From an uncultured Prevotella sp. (GTDB lineage Bacteria > Bacteroidota > Bacteroidia > Bacteroidales > Bacteroidaceae), in contig CAJJWN010000009.1 of assembly GCA_905196835.1 (NCBI GenBank), forward strand, positions 24,293-88,292: 64,000 bases of DNA. Direction: 5' to 3'. Position 1 is the first letter of the stretch, and the number at the start of each line of letters is the position of its first letter. Positions 42,288-52,212 of the stretch are shown one piece after another. The notes under the pieces were generated by a model. The model did not search any database. It worked only from the letters and a program-made list of their open reading frames with translations, and had not been told where the DNA came from. The position numbers were made by a program, and so were the translations under genes.

Positions 42288-43679
42288 TTACTCCTTCATG
42301 CAATCCTCAACCACCTTCATGATTTTCTTGCCGAGCGCATCGGCTTCCTCCATGGTTGACGCCTCGCTGTAAACACGGATTATCGGTTCGGTGTTAGACC
42401 TGCGCAAGTGTACCCATTTATCGGGGAAATCAATCTTCACACCGTCGATGTCGTTTACCTGCTGGTCGGCATACATCTGCTTGACCTTGGCGAGTATTGC
42501 GTCAATGTCGGTAGTCGGCGTAAGGTCTATGCGGTTTTTGGCGATGAAGTAATTGGGGAACGTGGCGCGCAGCTCGCTCACCTTGCACACCTTATGCGCC
42601 AACGACGACAGGAACAGGGCTATGCCTACAAGGGCGTCGCGCCCGTAATGGCATTCGGGATAAATCACTCCGCCGTTGCCCTCGCCACCTATTACGGCGT
42701 TCACTTCTTTCATCTTCGTCGTAACGTTCACCTCGCCAACGGCTGCCGCAGTGTACTTGCCGCCGTGACGCTCGGTGACATCACGCAACGCACGCGTACT
42801 GCTAAGGTTGCTGACGGTGTTGCCAGGCGTGTGGTTCAACACATAGTCGGCTACGGAAACAAGGGTGTACTCCTCGCCAAACATGCGGCCATCCTCGCAA
42901 ATGAACGCCAAGCGGTCAACGTCTGGGTCAACCACGATGCCAAGGTCGAAACCGCCACAACGCATACGCTCCATTATTCCACCAAGGTTCTTCTCAAGCG
43001 GTTCGGGATTGTGGGCGAAGTCTCCGTTAGGAGTGCCGTTAAGTATCTCATACTCAACGCCAAGTTCTCGCAACAAATCGGGCAATATTATGCCGCCGAC
43101 ACTGTTTATGGCGTCAACGCATACACGGAAACGGGCATTCCTTACAGCCTCAACATCAACAAGCGGCAGAGCCAATACAGCCTCGATATGCTTGCGGTTG
43201 AAGGTGTCGTCGCTCATGTATTTGCCAAGGCTGTCCACTTCTGTGTAAGTAAAATCCTCCCGTTCCGCAATGGCAAGCACCTCGTTGCCGTCTTCTTTAT
43301 TAAGAAATTCGCCGTCGCTGTTGAGCAATTTCAAGGCGTTCCACTGGCGTGGGTTGTGGCTGGCGGTAATGATTATGCCGCCGTCTGCTCCGGCCATTGT
43401 CACGGCAAGCTCTGTCGTGGGTGTCGTGGCGAGACCAATGTCGAGCACGTCAAAACCTGCCCCCATCAGCGTACCGCAAACAACATTACGTACCATATCG
43501 CCCGAAATGCGCGCATCGCGGCCTACAACAATTTTGCCGCAGCACTTATCGCCGCGGCTATTGCGGATAAACATAGCATACGCACTCGTAAACTTTACTA
43601 TGTCAAGCGGATTGAGCGTGTCGCCTATATGTCCGCCTATCGTACCACGAATGCCTGATATTGATTTTATTAATGACAT
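42288..43679 (-). CDS. glmM: Phosphoglucosamine mutase
   Basis: 463 residues of the alpha-D-phosphohexomutase family. It converts glucosamine 6-phosphate to the 1-phosphate for UDP-GlcNAc, hence peptidoglycan. The catalytic phosphoserine loop is ITASHNPRQWN (about 100), the metal loop DPDVDRLAF, the sugar loop GGEGNGGV and the phosphate-binding RRSNTEPIIRVYSEA near the C terminus. Phosphomannomutase is the only serious alternative. A terminator follows and a word-built hairpin precedes it. Confidence 0.9.
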   Translation of the reverse strand: MSLIKSISGIRGTIGGHIGDTLNPLDIVKFTSAYAMFIRNSRGDKCCGKIVVGRDARISGDMVRNVVCGTLMGAGFDVLDIGLATTPTTELAVTMAGADGGIIITASHNPRQWNALKLLNSDGEFLNKEDGNEVLAIAEREDFTYTEVDSLGKYMSDDTFNRKHIEAVLALPLVDVEAVRNARFRVCVDAINSVGGIILPDLLRELGVEYEILNGTPNGDFAHNPEPLEKNLGGIMERMRCGGFDLGIVVDPDVDRLAFICEDGRMFGEEYTLVSVADYVLNHTPGNTVSNLSSTRALRDVTERHGGKYTAAAVGEVNVTTKMKEVNAVIGGEGNGGVIYPECHYGRDALVGIALFLSSLAHKVCKVSELRATFPNYFIAKNRIDLTPTTDIDAILAKVKQMYADQQVNDIDGVKIDFPDKWVHLRRSNTEPIIRVYSEASTMEEADALGKKIMKVVEDCMKE

Positions 43680-43680
43680 G

Positions 43681-43770
43681 AGAATTAAGAATTAAGAGTT
43701 AAGAGTTAAGAGTTAAGAATTAAGAAATACCCACGAAAACATGTTTTCTTAATTCTTAACTCTTAATTCA
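43681..43770. repeat. Word-built inverted repeat (TTAAGAG words)
   Basis: Left arm 43681-43727, right arm about 43744-43769, between two minus-strand genes. Confidence 0.65.
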
Positions 43771-43773
43771 TTA

Positions 43774-44427
43774 TCATCTTCCCCTTTCGTATGTTATGGT
43801 ATAATAACAAGGATATACGCCTGATGACGCATACTGATGCCCCTGCGTGCTCGGCACAATCAGGTTAACTTTCGCAATAGTGTCATCCTTTGGATATCGC
43901 GCAAGGTTTATATAGTTGAACGGCACGAGCCATCCCGTTGGTACCGACGTTGTAGAATAATATGTGTACATAAGGCTCGAGCTTGTGTCAAACGACGCGG
44001 TGTACGTACCGTTGGTATTGGTTACGCTCATTTTTTCAGGTATAGACGCAAACGACAAGATGTTATTCGTCAGCTGTATCGAGTCGGTAAGGATATTGCG
44101 CTCGGTAAAGCGGCAAAGCACTGTCGAGGTCTGCCCGTTCTTGATGGGCTCGCCTTTTCCCTTCCTTACAATCTGCATATATACGCCCGAAGTCTTCATC
44201 AGCACAAACTCGTTATCCTTTGACTTATCGTCGCCGCCTACATTTGTCGTGCTGTCTTGTGCCCTAAACTCAGCTTCTGTAATCACGTCAATGCCGTTTT
44301 CATTGATGAAACGCCTTATCGCCGCATTCTCACGGTCGCGCTGCTCAGCGTAAGTCTCTGTGTCATCGCAACTTGCCACTGAAACCATTGCAAGCATGGA
44401 GATGAAAGCAAATGCCAATTTCTTCAT
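43774..44427 (-). CDS. DUF4827 lipoprotein (FKBP-like)
   Basis: 217 residues, lipoprotein signal with lipobox VASC (Cys at about 20). The mature part matches DUF4827: QRDRENAAIRRFINENGIDVITEAEF, VYMQIVRKGKGEPIKNGQTSTVLCRFTERNI, and YSTTSVPTGWLVPFNYINL, a divergent peptidyl-prolyl isomerase-like fold of gliding-motility lipoproteins. Probably periplasmic and linked to outer membrane biogenesis; no activity is established. Promoter box TAATTTTG at 44457-44464. Confidence 0.82.
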   Translation of the reverse strand: MKKLAFAFISMLAMVSVASCDDTETYAEQRDRENAAIRRFINENGIDVITEAEFRAQDSTTNVGGDDKSKDNEFVLMKTSGVYMQIVRKGKGEPIKNGQTSTVLCRFTERNILTDSIQLTNNILSFASIPEKMSVTNTNGTYTASFDTSSSLMYTYYSTTSVPTGWLVPFNYINLARYPKDDTIAKVNLIVPSTQGHQYASSGVYPCYYTITYERGR

Positions 44428-44456
44428 TTTACCTGTTCATTGTATTACAACGGCCA

Positions 44457-44464
44457 CAAAATTA
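44457..44464 (-). promoter_or_regulatory. Promoter -7 box of DUF4827 gene
   Basis: TAATTTTG on the minus strand, 30 bp ahead of the ATG. Confidence 0.55.
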
Positions 44465-44614
44465 CAAAAAAAACGTCAATCAAACGCCTGCACCTTACAT
44501 TATTATGCTTTTTTATAATAAAACGGAAACAATCAAAAACCTCAACAAACACATTGCATTATACATGCAAAAAAACAAAAGCAACCTACCTGATTTCTGC
44601 AAGTTGCCTTTCAC

Positions 44615-44690
44615 TGGTTGCGGAGGCAGGACTCGAACATGCGACCTCCAGGTTATGAGCCTGGCGAGCTACCAACTGCTCCACTCCGCG
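44615..44690 (-). tRNA. Initiator-type tRNA-Met (CAT)
   Basis: A 76-nt cloverleaf with encoded CCA. The acceptor is CGCGGAG/CTCCGCA, leaving C1 opposite A72 unpaired, the hallmark of initiator tRNA. The D stem GAGC/GCTC has A11-U24. The anticodon arm is CCAGG-CTCATAA-CCTGG, so the three pairs before the loop are A-U, G-C, G-C rather than the usual three G-C. The T stem GCATG/CCTGC has a U-C mismatch at 52-62. A good promoter lies upstream. Confidence 0.9.
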
Positions 44691-44734
44691 ATGTAATCTT
44701 AACTTAAATGCGCCTCATTTCTGATTTGCGTGTG

Positions 44735-44766
44735 CAAAGGTACATCTTTTTCACTAACCGTGCAAA
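44735..44766 (-). promoter_or_regulatory. Promoter of the tRNA gene
   Basis: Minus-strand TTTG (44763-44766), 20 bp, TACCTTTG (44735-44742). Confidence 0.65.
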
Positions 44767-44856
44767 CTTTTACCGTATTTTTTGCATCAACAGGCTAAAA
44801 ATTGTTTAAAATGCAACTTCAAGACGCCATTCCTATACAATTACAAGAACACAAAT

Positions 44857-44887
44857 TTTGCGGTATCAAATAAAATTGATATTTTTG
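44857..44887 (+). promoter_or_regulatory. Promoter of the TetR-family gene
   Basis: TTTG (44857-44860), 19 bp, TATTTTTG (44880-44887). Confidence 0.7.
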
Positions 44888-44936
44888 CACACGACAAACG
44901 GAATGTGCAAAAAGCAAAGGAAGGAGGCATAGACAC

Positions 44937-45530
44937 ATGTCAATATCGAAAACAAGGCATAAACTGGTCGATGTGGCAAGACAGCTGTTCGCAAAGAACG
45001 GACTGGAAAACACCACCATGAATGACATTGCACGCGCCTCGGGCAAGGGGCGTAGAACCCTTTACACTTATTTTAAAAGTAAAGAAGATGTATATTACGC
45101 TGTCATAGAATCAGAACTTGAAAGGCTTTCAGACAAGATGGACGAAGTGGCGGCAAAGAAAATACGCCCGCAAGACAAGATAATAGAACTTATCTACACC
45201 CATCTCAACATGATAAAAGAGACCGTAATGCGCAACGGCAACCTGCGCGCGGCATTCTTCCGCAACATCTGGATGGTGGAAAAGGTAAGAAAGAATTTCG
45301 ACGAAGACGAAATTGAACTGTTCCGCAAAGTCTATGCCGACGGCAAAGCTGACGGCGAGTTCGACATTGACAACGTAGAACTTGTGGCTGACATCACCCA
45401 CTACTGCATAAAAGGCCTTGAAGTGCCGTACATCTGCGGGCGGCTGGGCCATGGCATGACGCCAGAAGCAAGCAAACCGCTCGTGGCGAAGGTTGTCTAC
45501 GGCGCATTGGGAAAATCGATGACGAAGTAA
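44937..45530 (+). CDS. TetR/AcrR-family transcriptional regulator
   Basis: 197 residues. The N-terminal HTH is typical: VDVARQLFAKNGLENTTMNDIARASGKGRRTLYTYFKSKEDVYYAVIE. The C-terminal ligand domain is helical and unassigned. It should repress its own promoter or a neighbour's; the next gene on the strand is fabG, which makes fatty-acid metabolism a plausible but unproved target. Alternative starts are not attractive because the HTH begins within ten residues of this ATG. Confidence 0.88.
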   Translation: MSISKTRHKLVDVARQLFAKNGLENTTMNDIARASGKGRRTLYTYFKSKEDVYYAVIESELERLSDKMDEVAAKKIRPQDKIIELIYTHLNMIKETVMRNGNLRAAFFRNIWMVEKVRKNFDEDEIELFRKVYADGKADGEFDIDNVELVADITHYCIKGLEVPYICGRLGHGMTPEASKPLVAKVVYGALGKSMTK

Positions 45531-45535
45531 AGATA

Positions 45536-45575
45536 TATAGGTTATACGGTTGTAAGGTTATACGGTTGTAAGGAA
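45536..45575. repeat. Single arm of GGTTATAC/GGTTGTAA words
   Basis: Repeating GGTTATAC and GGTTGTAA words between the TetR and fabG genes; no return arm seen. Confidence 0.5.
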
Positions 45576-45636
45576 TGGTTGACACCTTAATTATATATAA
45601 GCAACATAAGTTTCATCAAATAAAAACAAACTGAAC

Positions 45637-46383
45637 ATGGGATTATTATCAGGTAAGACCGCCCTCATAACAGGAGCGGCGCGCGGTATCGGAAAGGCTA
45701 TCGCGCTGAAATTCGCCGAGGAAGGCGCAAACATCGCATTCACCGACCTCGTTATCGACGAGAACGGAAAGGCAACCGAGGCTGAAATCGCCGCCAAGGG
45801 CGTAAAAGCCAAAGGGTATGCAAGCAACGCAGCCGACTTCGCACAGACAGCAGAAGTGGTTAACCAGGTAAAAGACGACTTCGGCTCAATCGACATCCTC
45901 GTAAACAATGCGGGAATAACAAAGGACGGACTCATGATGCGCATGACAGAGGCACAGTGGGACGCCGTTATCGCGGTCAACCTGAAGTCGGCATTCAACT
46001 TCATACACGCCTGCACCCCCATTATGATGCGCCAGAAGAGCGGCAGCATCATCAATATGGCATCCGTAGTAGGTGTACACGGCAATGCAGGACAGTGCAA
46101 CTACGCTGCTTCCAAGGCCGGTCTTATAGCACTTGCGAAGAGCATAGGACAAGAAATAGGTTCACGTGGCATTCGCGCCAACGCCATCGCTCCCGGATTT
46201 ATCGAAACTGCAATGACACAGGCACTTCCCGACAATATCCGCAAAGAGTGGATACAGAAGATACCCCTGCGCCGCGCAGGTCAGGTGGAAGATATTGCGA
46301 ATGTAGCAACATTCCTCGCTTCAGACCTATCTTCGTATATAACCGGACAGGTTATTCAAGTTGACGGTGGAATGAACATGTAA
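45637..46383 (+). CDS. fabG: 3-oxoacyl-[acyl-carrier-protein] reductase
   Basis: 248-residue short-chain dehydrogenase, cytosolic, reducing 3-oxoacyl-ACP with NADPH in fatty-acid elongation. Nucleotide site TGAARGIGKAI at about 11-21, NNAG at about 89, the catalytic Ser-Tyr-Lys in ASVVG and YAASKAG, and the C-terminal GQVIQVDGGMNM. FabG is the best call in a solitary position, but other SDRs with the same residues cannot be fully excluded. Confidence 0.9.
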   Translation: MGLLSGKTALITGAARGIGKAIALKFAEEGANIAFTDLVIDENGKATEAEIAAKGVKAKGYASNAADFAQTAEVVNQVKDDFGSIDILVNNAGITKDGLMMRMTEAQWDAVIAVNLKSAFNFIHACTPIMMRQKSGSIINMASVVGVHGNAGQCNYAASKAGLIALAKSIGQEIGSRGIRANAIAPGFIETAMTQALPDNIRKEWIQKIPLRRAGQVEDIANVATFLASDLSSYITGQVIQVDGGMNM

Positions 46384-46386
46384 CAA

Positions 46387-46520
46387 ACAAATTAAAAATG
46401 AAAAATTAAAAATGAATAATCAGGCTAACGCTGAGAATGCGGCACGTCATTATTCATTTTTAATTTTTCATTTTTAATTTTTCATTATCCATTTTTCATT
46501 ATTCATTTTTCATTTTTCAT
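46387..46520. repeat. Word-built inverted repeat (AAAAATGAAAAATT words)
   Basis: AAAAATGAAAAATTAAAAATGAA arm near 46394-46420 with return arm from about 46450 onward extending to 46518, ending at the next start codon. Confidence 0.65.
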
Positions 46521-46522
46521 TT

Positions 46523-47191
46523 ATGAACGTCGTTTACGAAGACAACCATATAATTATTGTAAGCAAGCGCAGCGGCGAAATCGTGCAGGGCGACAAGACG
46601 GGCGACCGCACGCTGGCCGACGACGTAAAGGCATACATCAAGGAGAAATACGCCAAACCGGGAAACGTTTTCCTCGGCGTGGCGCATAGGCTCGACCGCC
46701 CCGTATGGGGGCTTGTTGTCTTCGCCAAAACGTCAAAGGCACTGGCGCGGCTCAACGACATGTTCCGAAACGGCGACGTGCGGAAAACATATTGGGCTAT
46801 TTGCCAGAACGAGCCGGAAGAGCCGGAAGCAACGCTCACCCACTGGCTTACGCGCAACGAAAAGCAGAACAAAAGCTACGCATACGACCGTGAAGTGCCG
46901 GGAGCGAAAAAAGCCGTACTCCACTACAAAGTAATCGGCCGTTCTGAAAGATACACACTCGTTGAGGTTGAGCTGATGACGGGCCGCCACCACCAAATAC
47001 GTTGCCAGTTGGCAAAAATCGGGTGCCCCATCAAAGGCGACCTGAAATATGGCGCACGCCGCAGCAATCCGGACGGCAGCATATCACTGCTTGCGCGCAA
47101 AGTGGAATTCACACATCCCGTATCGAAAGAACTGATAAGCGTCACAAGCCCCGTACCTGACGACCGCCTGTGGCGCGAAATAACGGAATAA
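46523..47191 (+). CDS. RluA-family RNA pseudouridine synthase
   Basis: 222 residues. The catalytic Asp motif is HRLDRPVWGLVVFAKT (about 53-68), with the start YEDNHIIIVSKRSGEIVQ and the later ELMTGRHHQIRCQLAKIGCPIKGDLKYGA block. There is no S4 domain. It isomerises uridines in rRNA or tRNA; which site cannot be told. Short compared with RluD, typical of the small single-domain Bacteroidota forms. Confidence 0.9.
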   Translation: MNVVYEDNHIIIVSKRSGEIVQGDKTGDRTLADDVKAYIKEKYAKPGNVFLGVAHRLDRPVWGLVVFAKTSKALARLNDMFRNGDVRKTYWAICQNEPEEPEATLTHWLTRNEKQNKSYAYDREVPGAKKAVLHYKVIGRSERYTLVEVELMTGRHHQIRCQLAKIGCPIKGDLKYGARRSNPDGSISLLARKVEFTHPVSKELISVTSPVPDDRLWREITE

Positions 47192-47293
47192 ATATCTTTG
47201 CCGGAATCATCTGTCATCTGTCAGGATTGCCAGAAAGCGCGTGAAAATCAAATACTTACACGCTGAAACATACAAAATTGGAGTGTCAGTTTT

Positions 47294-47374
47294 TATCAGT
47301 GGTCTTTTACAATCCAAAAGACCGTCTTTCATCGTCTAAAAGGCCATCTTTTACAAACCGAAATACCGCCTTTT
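47294..47374. repeat. 22-bp-period near-palindrome array 6
   Basis: Units at 47294 (weak), 47316, 47338 and 47360, each 22 bp apart. It lies in the 428-bp gap before tamB, where I see no gene. Confidence 0.8.
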
Positions 47375-47619
47375 GCAAAAGCATAACAACCCGATTTCGG
47401 ACACAACCACGTCCCATGACGCAACCTGCCGTCAACCAACGAGAAAGCACGCATGGCAAAAGGTCTTTGGATAAAACCTATAATATAGGTTACAACAAAT
47501 TACATGAAAAAGCCATACTGCCTTATTTTTGTTGCCAAAACGTTTTCTGTTTTCCGAAATAATTGCTTACTTTGCATGTAAGTACACTAAAACCAACTTA
47601 TTAAGTGCAAAGAAAGAAA

Positions 47620-50600
47620 ATGCTGAAATGGGGAGCCGGCATCGTGCTGACACCCGTTCTACTGTTCATCATATTGGCCGTACTGCTCTATCTGCCGCCC
47701 GTGCAGAACTGGTTAGTGCAGCAAGTGGCCCAACGCGCATCGGAGCAGACCGGCATGGATATATCCGTCGGGCGCGTAAGGCTGGCCTTTCCGCTCGACC
47801 TCTGCGTCAAGGACTTCAGGATGTTGCGGCAAAACGACTCGCTGCCACGGCGCGACACCATTGCCGACGTGAGGAGCCTCATCGTAGACATACAGCTGTG
47901 GCCGCTGCTGAAAGGCAACGTCGAGGTGGACGCGTTGGAGTTCAACGACGTCAGCCTGAACACGGCCGACCTTGTAAGTTCAGCCCGCGTAAAGGGCCGC
48001 ATAGGCCGCCTCTACCTGCAAAGCCACGGCATAGACTTAAGCAAGGAAACTGTAAGGGTTAACGAGGCTGCGCTGGACGACGCCGCCGTAAGCGTAGAAC
48101 TAAGCGACACCGTGCCGCCTGACACGGCAAAGACGGAGAACAACTGGAAGATAAGGGTTGACAAGCTCGACATATCAAAGACCGGGGTGACCGTGCACAT
48201 GCCCGGAGACACGCTGCAAATAGCCGCATACATGGGCAAGACCGAGGCACGGGGCGGATGTTTCGACCTGTCGTCGGGGCGTTATAGCGTAGACAGGCTC
48301 GACTGGACCGACGGCCGGCTGGCATACGACAACAACTTCGCAAAGCTCACTGACGGGCTCGACCCCAACCACATCGCACTTACCGGCGTGACCGTAGGGC
48401 TCGACTCCGTCTACTTCTGCCAGCCCGACATGAGGCTCAACCTGCGCCAATGCGCGTTCAAGGAGAAGAGCGGCATCACCGTGGAGAGCATCGCCGGCAG
48501 GCTGAACATGGACTCGGTAAGGCTAACCGTGCCATTAATTGAGCTGCGCACGCCCGACTCACGCCTTACGGCAAAGGTGGCGATGGACACCGACGCGTTC
48601 GACGAGGCGCACCCCGGCAGGCTCTACATCGACACAGAATGCGCCATTGGCAAGCAAGACATCATGCGCTTCATGGGCGACATGCCGGCCGGTTTCGTGC
48701 GCCGCTGGCCAAACCGGCCGCTCACAATGAAGGCCGTTGCGGCTGGAAACATGAGGATGCTGAACATAGGAGGCGTTAACATAAAGCTGCCTTCGGCGTT
48801 TAACATCAACATAAACGGCACGGCCGGCAACCTGACCGACACCGACAGGCTTACAGCCAAGGTAAAACTTGACGCAAACACTTACGACCTCGGCTTCGTG
48901 AACGAGCTGCTGAGGGCTCAAGGCGCGCCCGTAACCGTTCCGCGGAACATCGGCATCAGAGGCGACATAGGTATCAACGGCAACCACTACAACGCCGACC
49001 TTACGGCCACCGAAAGCGGCGGACGCATAAAAGCCAAAGGCCGCATTGACGCAAAGAGCATGAAATACGACGCGTCACTGCTAGCTGAGAACCTGCGGAC
49101 AAGCCATTTCCTCGCCATTGACAGCATAGGCGACTTCAGCGGACACGCCACGGTAAGCGGCTCTGGCACAAGCCTGACGTCGCCACGGACAACGCTGACC
49201 GCCAGCGCAAGCGTAGACAAATTCAGCATAGGGACATACAACCTCGACAGCATTAGCCTGCAAGCCGACATGAAAGGCGGCAAGGCTTACGCCACGCTCA
49301 ACAGCGACAACCCCCTGGCAAAAGGCACAATCGCGCTCGACGCACGGGTGGGCAAGAAGATGATACGCTCTACGCTAACGGCCGACGTGGCGCATACCGA
49401 CTGGTACGGGCTGCACCTTACCGAGTCGCCGCTGGCCACATCGCTGCGCTGCCGCGTAGACGTGGGCACCGACCTGAAGACAATGCTATGGGTCAGGGGC
49501 ATGATTAACGACCTCACGATAGAGGCCGACTCCGGCCGCACTTACCGCCCCGACGACCTACGTGTAGACGTATTGACAAGCCGCGACACCACGCACTTCG
49601 TGACTGAATGCGGCGACTTCCGCCTGCACTTCAACGGACGCGGCGGCTATAAGAAAATATTGGATAAGGCCGGAGAGTTCGCCCAAGAGCTTTCAGCAGA
49701 ACTTAAAAACAAGCAGATTGACGTGTCCGAACTTAGGAAGAAGCTGCCATTGGCACAGCTTTACCTCACAACGGGCAAGAACAATCCGCTAAGCCGCTTC
49801 ATCGCACGCAAAGGATTTACCTTCCAGGACGCCGACATCGACATATCATCGTCGCCCATACTCGGCCTCAACGGCAACATACAGCTCATCGAACTGCAAA
49901 ACAGCGCCGTGACACTCGACACCGTGCGCTTCAACATCAATTCCGACTCTACCAACTGTACGTACAACGCGCAGGTAAGAAACAACAGGAAAAACAAGCA
50001 ATACGTATTCAACGCCCTGCTCGACGGATATATATTCGGAAAAGGCTCGGGAGCCAACATCAGGTTCTACGACGCGCAAGACAGCCTCGGCGTGAAGCTC
50101 GGCGTGGAAGCGTCGATGGAGGAGCACGGCATCAAGGTGCACATGCTGACCGACGACCCGATACTCGGCTACAAGAAGTTCAAGGTGAACGACGACAACT
50201 TCCTGTACATGGGAGCCGACCGTCGCGTATCTGCCAAACTGCAACTCATGGCCGACGACGGAACGGGAGTGCACATATATTCTGACGACGGGAACACCGA
50301 AGCCCTGCAAGACCTTACCATCGGGCTGAACAAGTTTGACCTGGAGAAAGTCCTCTCCGTAGTACCGTACATGCCCAACATAACCGGAATAATGAACGGC
50401 GACTTCCACATTGTGCAGACCAAAGAAGCCTTGTCGCTGTCATCTTCTATGTCAATCGACAACATGACCTATGAACGCAGCCGCATGGGCGACCTAAGTA
50501 CGGAGTTTGTCTACATGCCCCAGAGCGACGGAACGCATACCCTCGACGGCGTACTAAGCTGCAACGACGAACAAGTGGCCGAGCTTAGCGGTACGTACAG

Positions 50601-52212
50601 GAGCGAAGAAAGCGACCTTGACGCCCAGCTAAGGATGACACACATGCCGGTGAGGCTGCTCAACGGCTTCATACCCGACAGGATAATACGCCTAAGAGGC
50701 TACGCCGACGGCGAACTGGCCGTACAGGGACAACTCGACAAGCCACGCGTAAACGGCGAAATAAAATTCGACTCGTGCTATATGCGCAGCGCGCAATACG
50801 GCGTAAAGATGCGGTGGAGCGACAAGCCGGTACGCATCGTAGGCAGCAATCTCTTGTTTGAAGACTTTAAGATGTACGCCAACAACGACAACCCGTTGAC
50901 GCTGAACGGCAACGTAGACTTCTCCGACATGAGCAACATGAGCATGAACCTGAACATGGTAGCACGCAACTGCCAGGTAATCGACGCGAAAGAGAACCGC
51001 CGCAGCATTGCTTTCGGCAAAGCGTTCGTAGACTTCTTCGCCACGATGAGGGGGCCCATGGAGCGGCTCGAGATGCTCGGAAGGCTCGATGTGCTCGGCT
51101 CTACAGACATGTCCTATATCCTGCGCGACACCCCGCTTTCCACCGACAACCGGATGGACGAGCTTGTAAAATTTGTCAACTTTGAGGACACTACCGCCAC
51201 CGTGGTTGAGCACCAGCCCATTTCAGGTTTCAAGATGGACCTGACGCTGAACGTCGCACAGGGCGCACACGTAATGTGCTACTTGAACGACGACCACTCG
51301 AACTACATCGACCTGATGGGCGGCGGCAGCCTGAGGATGCAATACGGGCTGACTGGCGACATTCGCCTGACGGGACGCTACACTCTCGACAACGGCGTGA
51401 TGAAATACTCTTTGCCCGTAATACCACTTAAGACGTTCACCATACAGGACGGCAGCTACATCGAATTTACGGGCGACCCGATGAACCCGAAGCTGAACAT
51501 AACCGCCACCGAGCGCACAAAGGCCAACGTATCGTCGGGTGGAAGCAGTGAAGGACGCACCGTAGAGTTCGACTGCGGCGTCGTCATAACCAAGACCCTT
51601 TCAGACATGGGACTTGAGTTCACCATCAGCGCGCCCGAAGACATGACGCTCAACACAGAACTACAGTCGATGAGCGTGGAGCAACGCGGCAAGATAGCGG
51701 TTACAATGCTTACAACCGGAATGTACCTTGCAAGCGGCAATACGAGCAAGTTCTCGATGAACAACGCGCTCAACTCTTTCCTGCAAAGCGAAATCAACAA
51801 CATCACCGGCAGCGCGCTGCGTTCGCTCGACTTGAGTTTCGGCATGGACAACTCCACCGACGCAAGCGGCGGCACGCACACCGACTACTCGTTCAAGTTC
51901 TCAAAACGTTTCTGGAACAACCGCATGAAGATAGTGGTAGGCGGCAAGGTATCGACCGGACCCGACGTTGCCAACCAGAACGAATCGTTCTTCGACAACG
52001 TAACTTTGGAATACCGCCTCGGCGAGTCGTCAGACAAGTACCTGAAACTGTACTACGACAACAACTCCTACGACTGGCTCGAAGGCACCGTGCGCGAATA
52101 CGGCGCGGGCTTCATATGGCGCCGCAGCCTGCAACACTTTAAAGACATTTTCCGTTTCGGAAAGAAGAAAGAGGCTCTGCCCGCCGACTCAACTAAAAAC
52201 AAGAAGCGATGA
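47620..52212 (+). CDS. tamB: TamB-like translocation and assembly protein
   Basis: About 1530 residues from the ATG at 47620; the frame is also open from a GTG at 47605. One N-terminal membrane helix (about 6-24), then more than a thousand residues of repeating beta structure like AsmA/VPS13-type lipid-channel proteins, and the conserved TamB C-terminal domain (about 1130-1480: FKMDLTLNVAQGAHVMCYLND, GDIRLTGRYTLDNGVMKYSLP, FTIQDGSYIEFTGDPMNPKL). It spans the periplasm to deliver lipids or assist outer-membrane proteins. tamL starts in its stop codon, so the pair is a classical unit. Confidence 0.92.
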   Translation: MLKWGAGIVLTPVLLFIILAVLLYLPPVQNWLVQQVAQRASEQTGMDISVGRVRLAFPLDLCVKDFRMLRQNDSLPRRDTIADVRSLIVDIQLWPLLKGNVEVDALEFNDVSLNTADLVSSARVKGRIGRLYLQSHGIDLSKETVRVNEAALDDAAVSVELSDTVPPDTAKTENNWKIRVDKLDISKTGVTVHMPGDTLQIAAYMGKTEARGGCFDLSSGRYSVDRLDWTDGRLAYDNNFAKLTDGLDPNHIALTGVTVGLDSVYFCQPDMRLNLRQCAFKEKSGITVESIAGRLNMDSVRLTVPLIELRTPDSRLTAKVAMDTDAFDEAHPGRLYIDTECAIGKQDIMRFMGDMPAGFVRRWPNRPLTMKAVAAGNMRMLNIGGVNIKLPSAFNININGTAGNLTDTDRLTAKVKLDANTYDLGFVNELLRAQGAPVTVPRNIGIRGDIGINGNHYNADLTATESGGRIKAKGRIDAKSMKYDASLLAENLRTSHFLAIDSIGDFSGHATVSGSGTSLTSPRTTLTASASVDKFSIGTYNLDSISLQADMKGGKAYATLNSDNPLAKGTIALDARVGKKMIRSTLTADVAHTDWYGLHLTESPLATSLRCRVDVGTDLKTMLWVRGMINDLTIEADSGRTYRPDDLRVDVLTSRDTTHFVTECGDFRLHFNGRGGYKKILDKAGEFAQELSAELKNKQIDVSELRKKLPLAQLYLTTGKNNPLSRFIARKGFTFQDADIDISSSPILGLNGNIQLIELQNSAVTLDTVRFNINSDSTNCTYNAQVRNNRKNKQYVFNALLDGYIFGKGSGANIRFYDAQDSLGVKLGVEASMEEHGIKVHMLTDDPILGYKKFKVNDDNFLYMGADRRVSAKLQLMADDGTGVHIYSDDGNTEALQDLTIGLNKFDLEKVLSVVPYMPNITGIMNGDFHIVQTKEALSLSSSMSIDNMTYERSRMGDLSTEFVYMPQSDGTHTLDGVLSCNDEQVAELSGTYRSEESDLDAQLRMTHMPVRLLNGFIPDRIIRLRGYADGELAVQGQLDKPRVNGEIKFDSCYMRSAQYGVKMRWSDKPVRIVGSNLLFEDFKMYANNDNPLTLNGNVDFSDMSNMSMNLNMVARNCQVIDAKENRRSIAFGKAFVDFFATMRGPMERLEMLGRLDVLGSTDMSYILRDTPLSTDNRMDELVKFVNFEDTTATVVEHQPISGFKMDLTLNVAQGAHVMCYLNDDHSNYIDLMGGGSLRMQYGLTGDIRLTGRYTLDNGVMKYSLPVIPLKTFTIQDGSYIEFTGDPMNPKLNITATERTKANVSSGGSSEGRTVEFDCGVVITKTLSDMGLEFTISAPEDMTLNTELQSMSVEQRGKIAVTMLTTGMYLASGNTSKFSMNNALNSFLQSEINNITGSALRSLDLSFGMDNSTDASGGTHTDYSFKFSKRFWNNRMKIVVGGKVSTGPDVANQNESFFDNVTLEYRLGESSDKYLKLYYDNNSYDWLEGTVREYGAGFIWRRSLQHFKDIFRFGKKKEALPADSTKNKKR

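Noticed and set aside
42408..43658. 416-codon plus-strand ORF opposite glmM
   Set aside because: Exact antisense of a well-supported glmM gene, with no family motif and no promoter; a codon-usage shadow.
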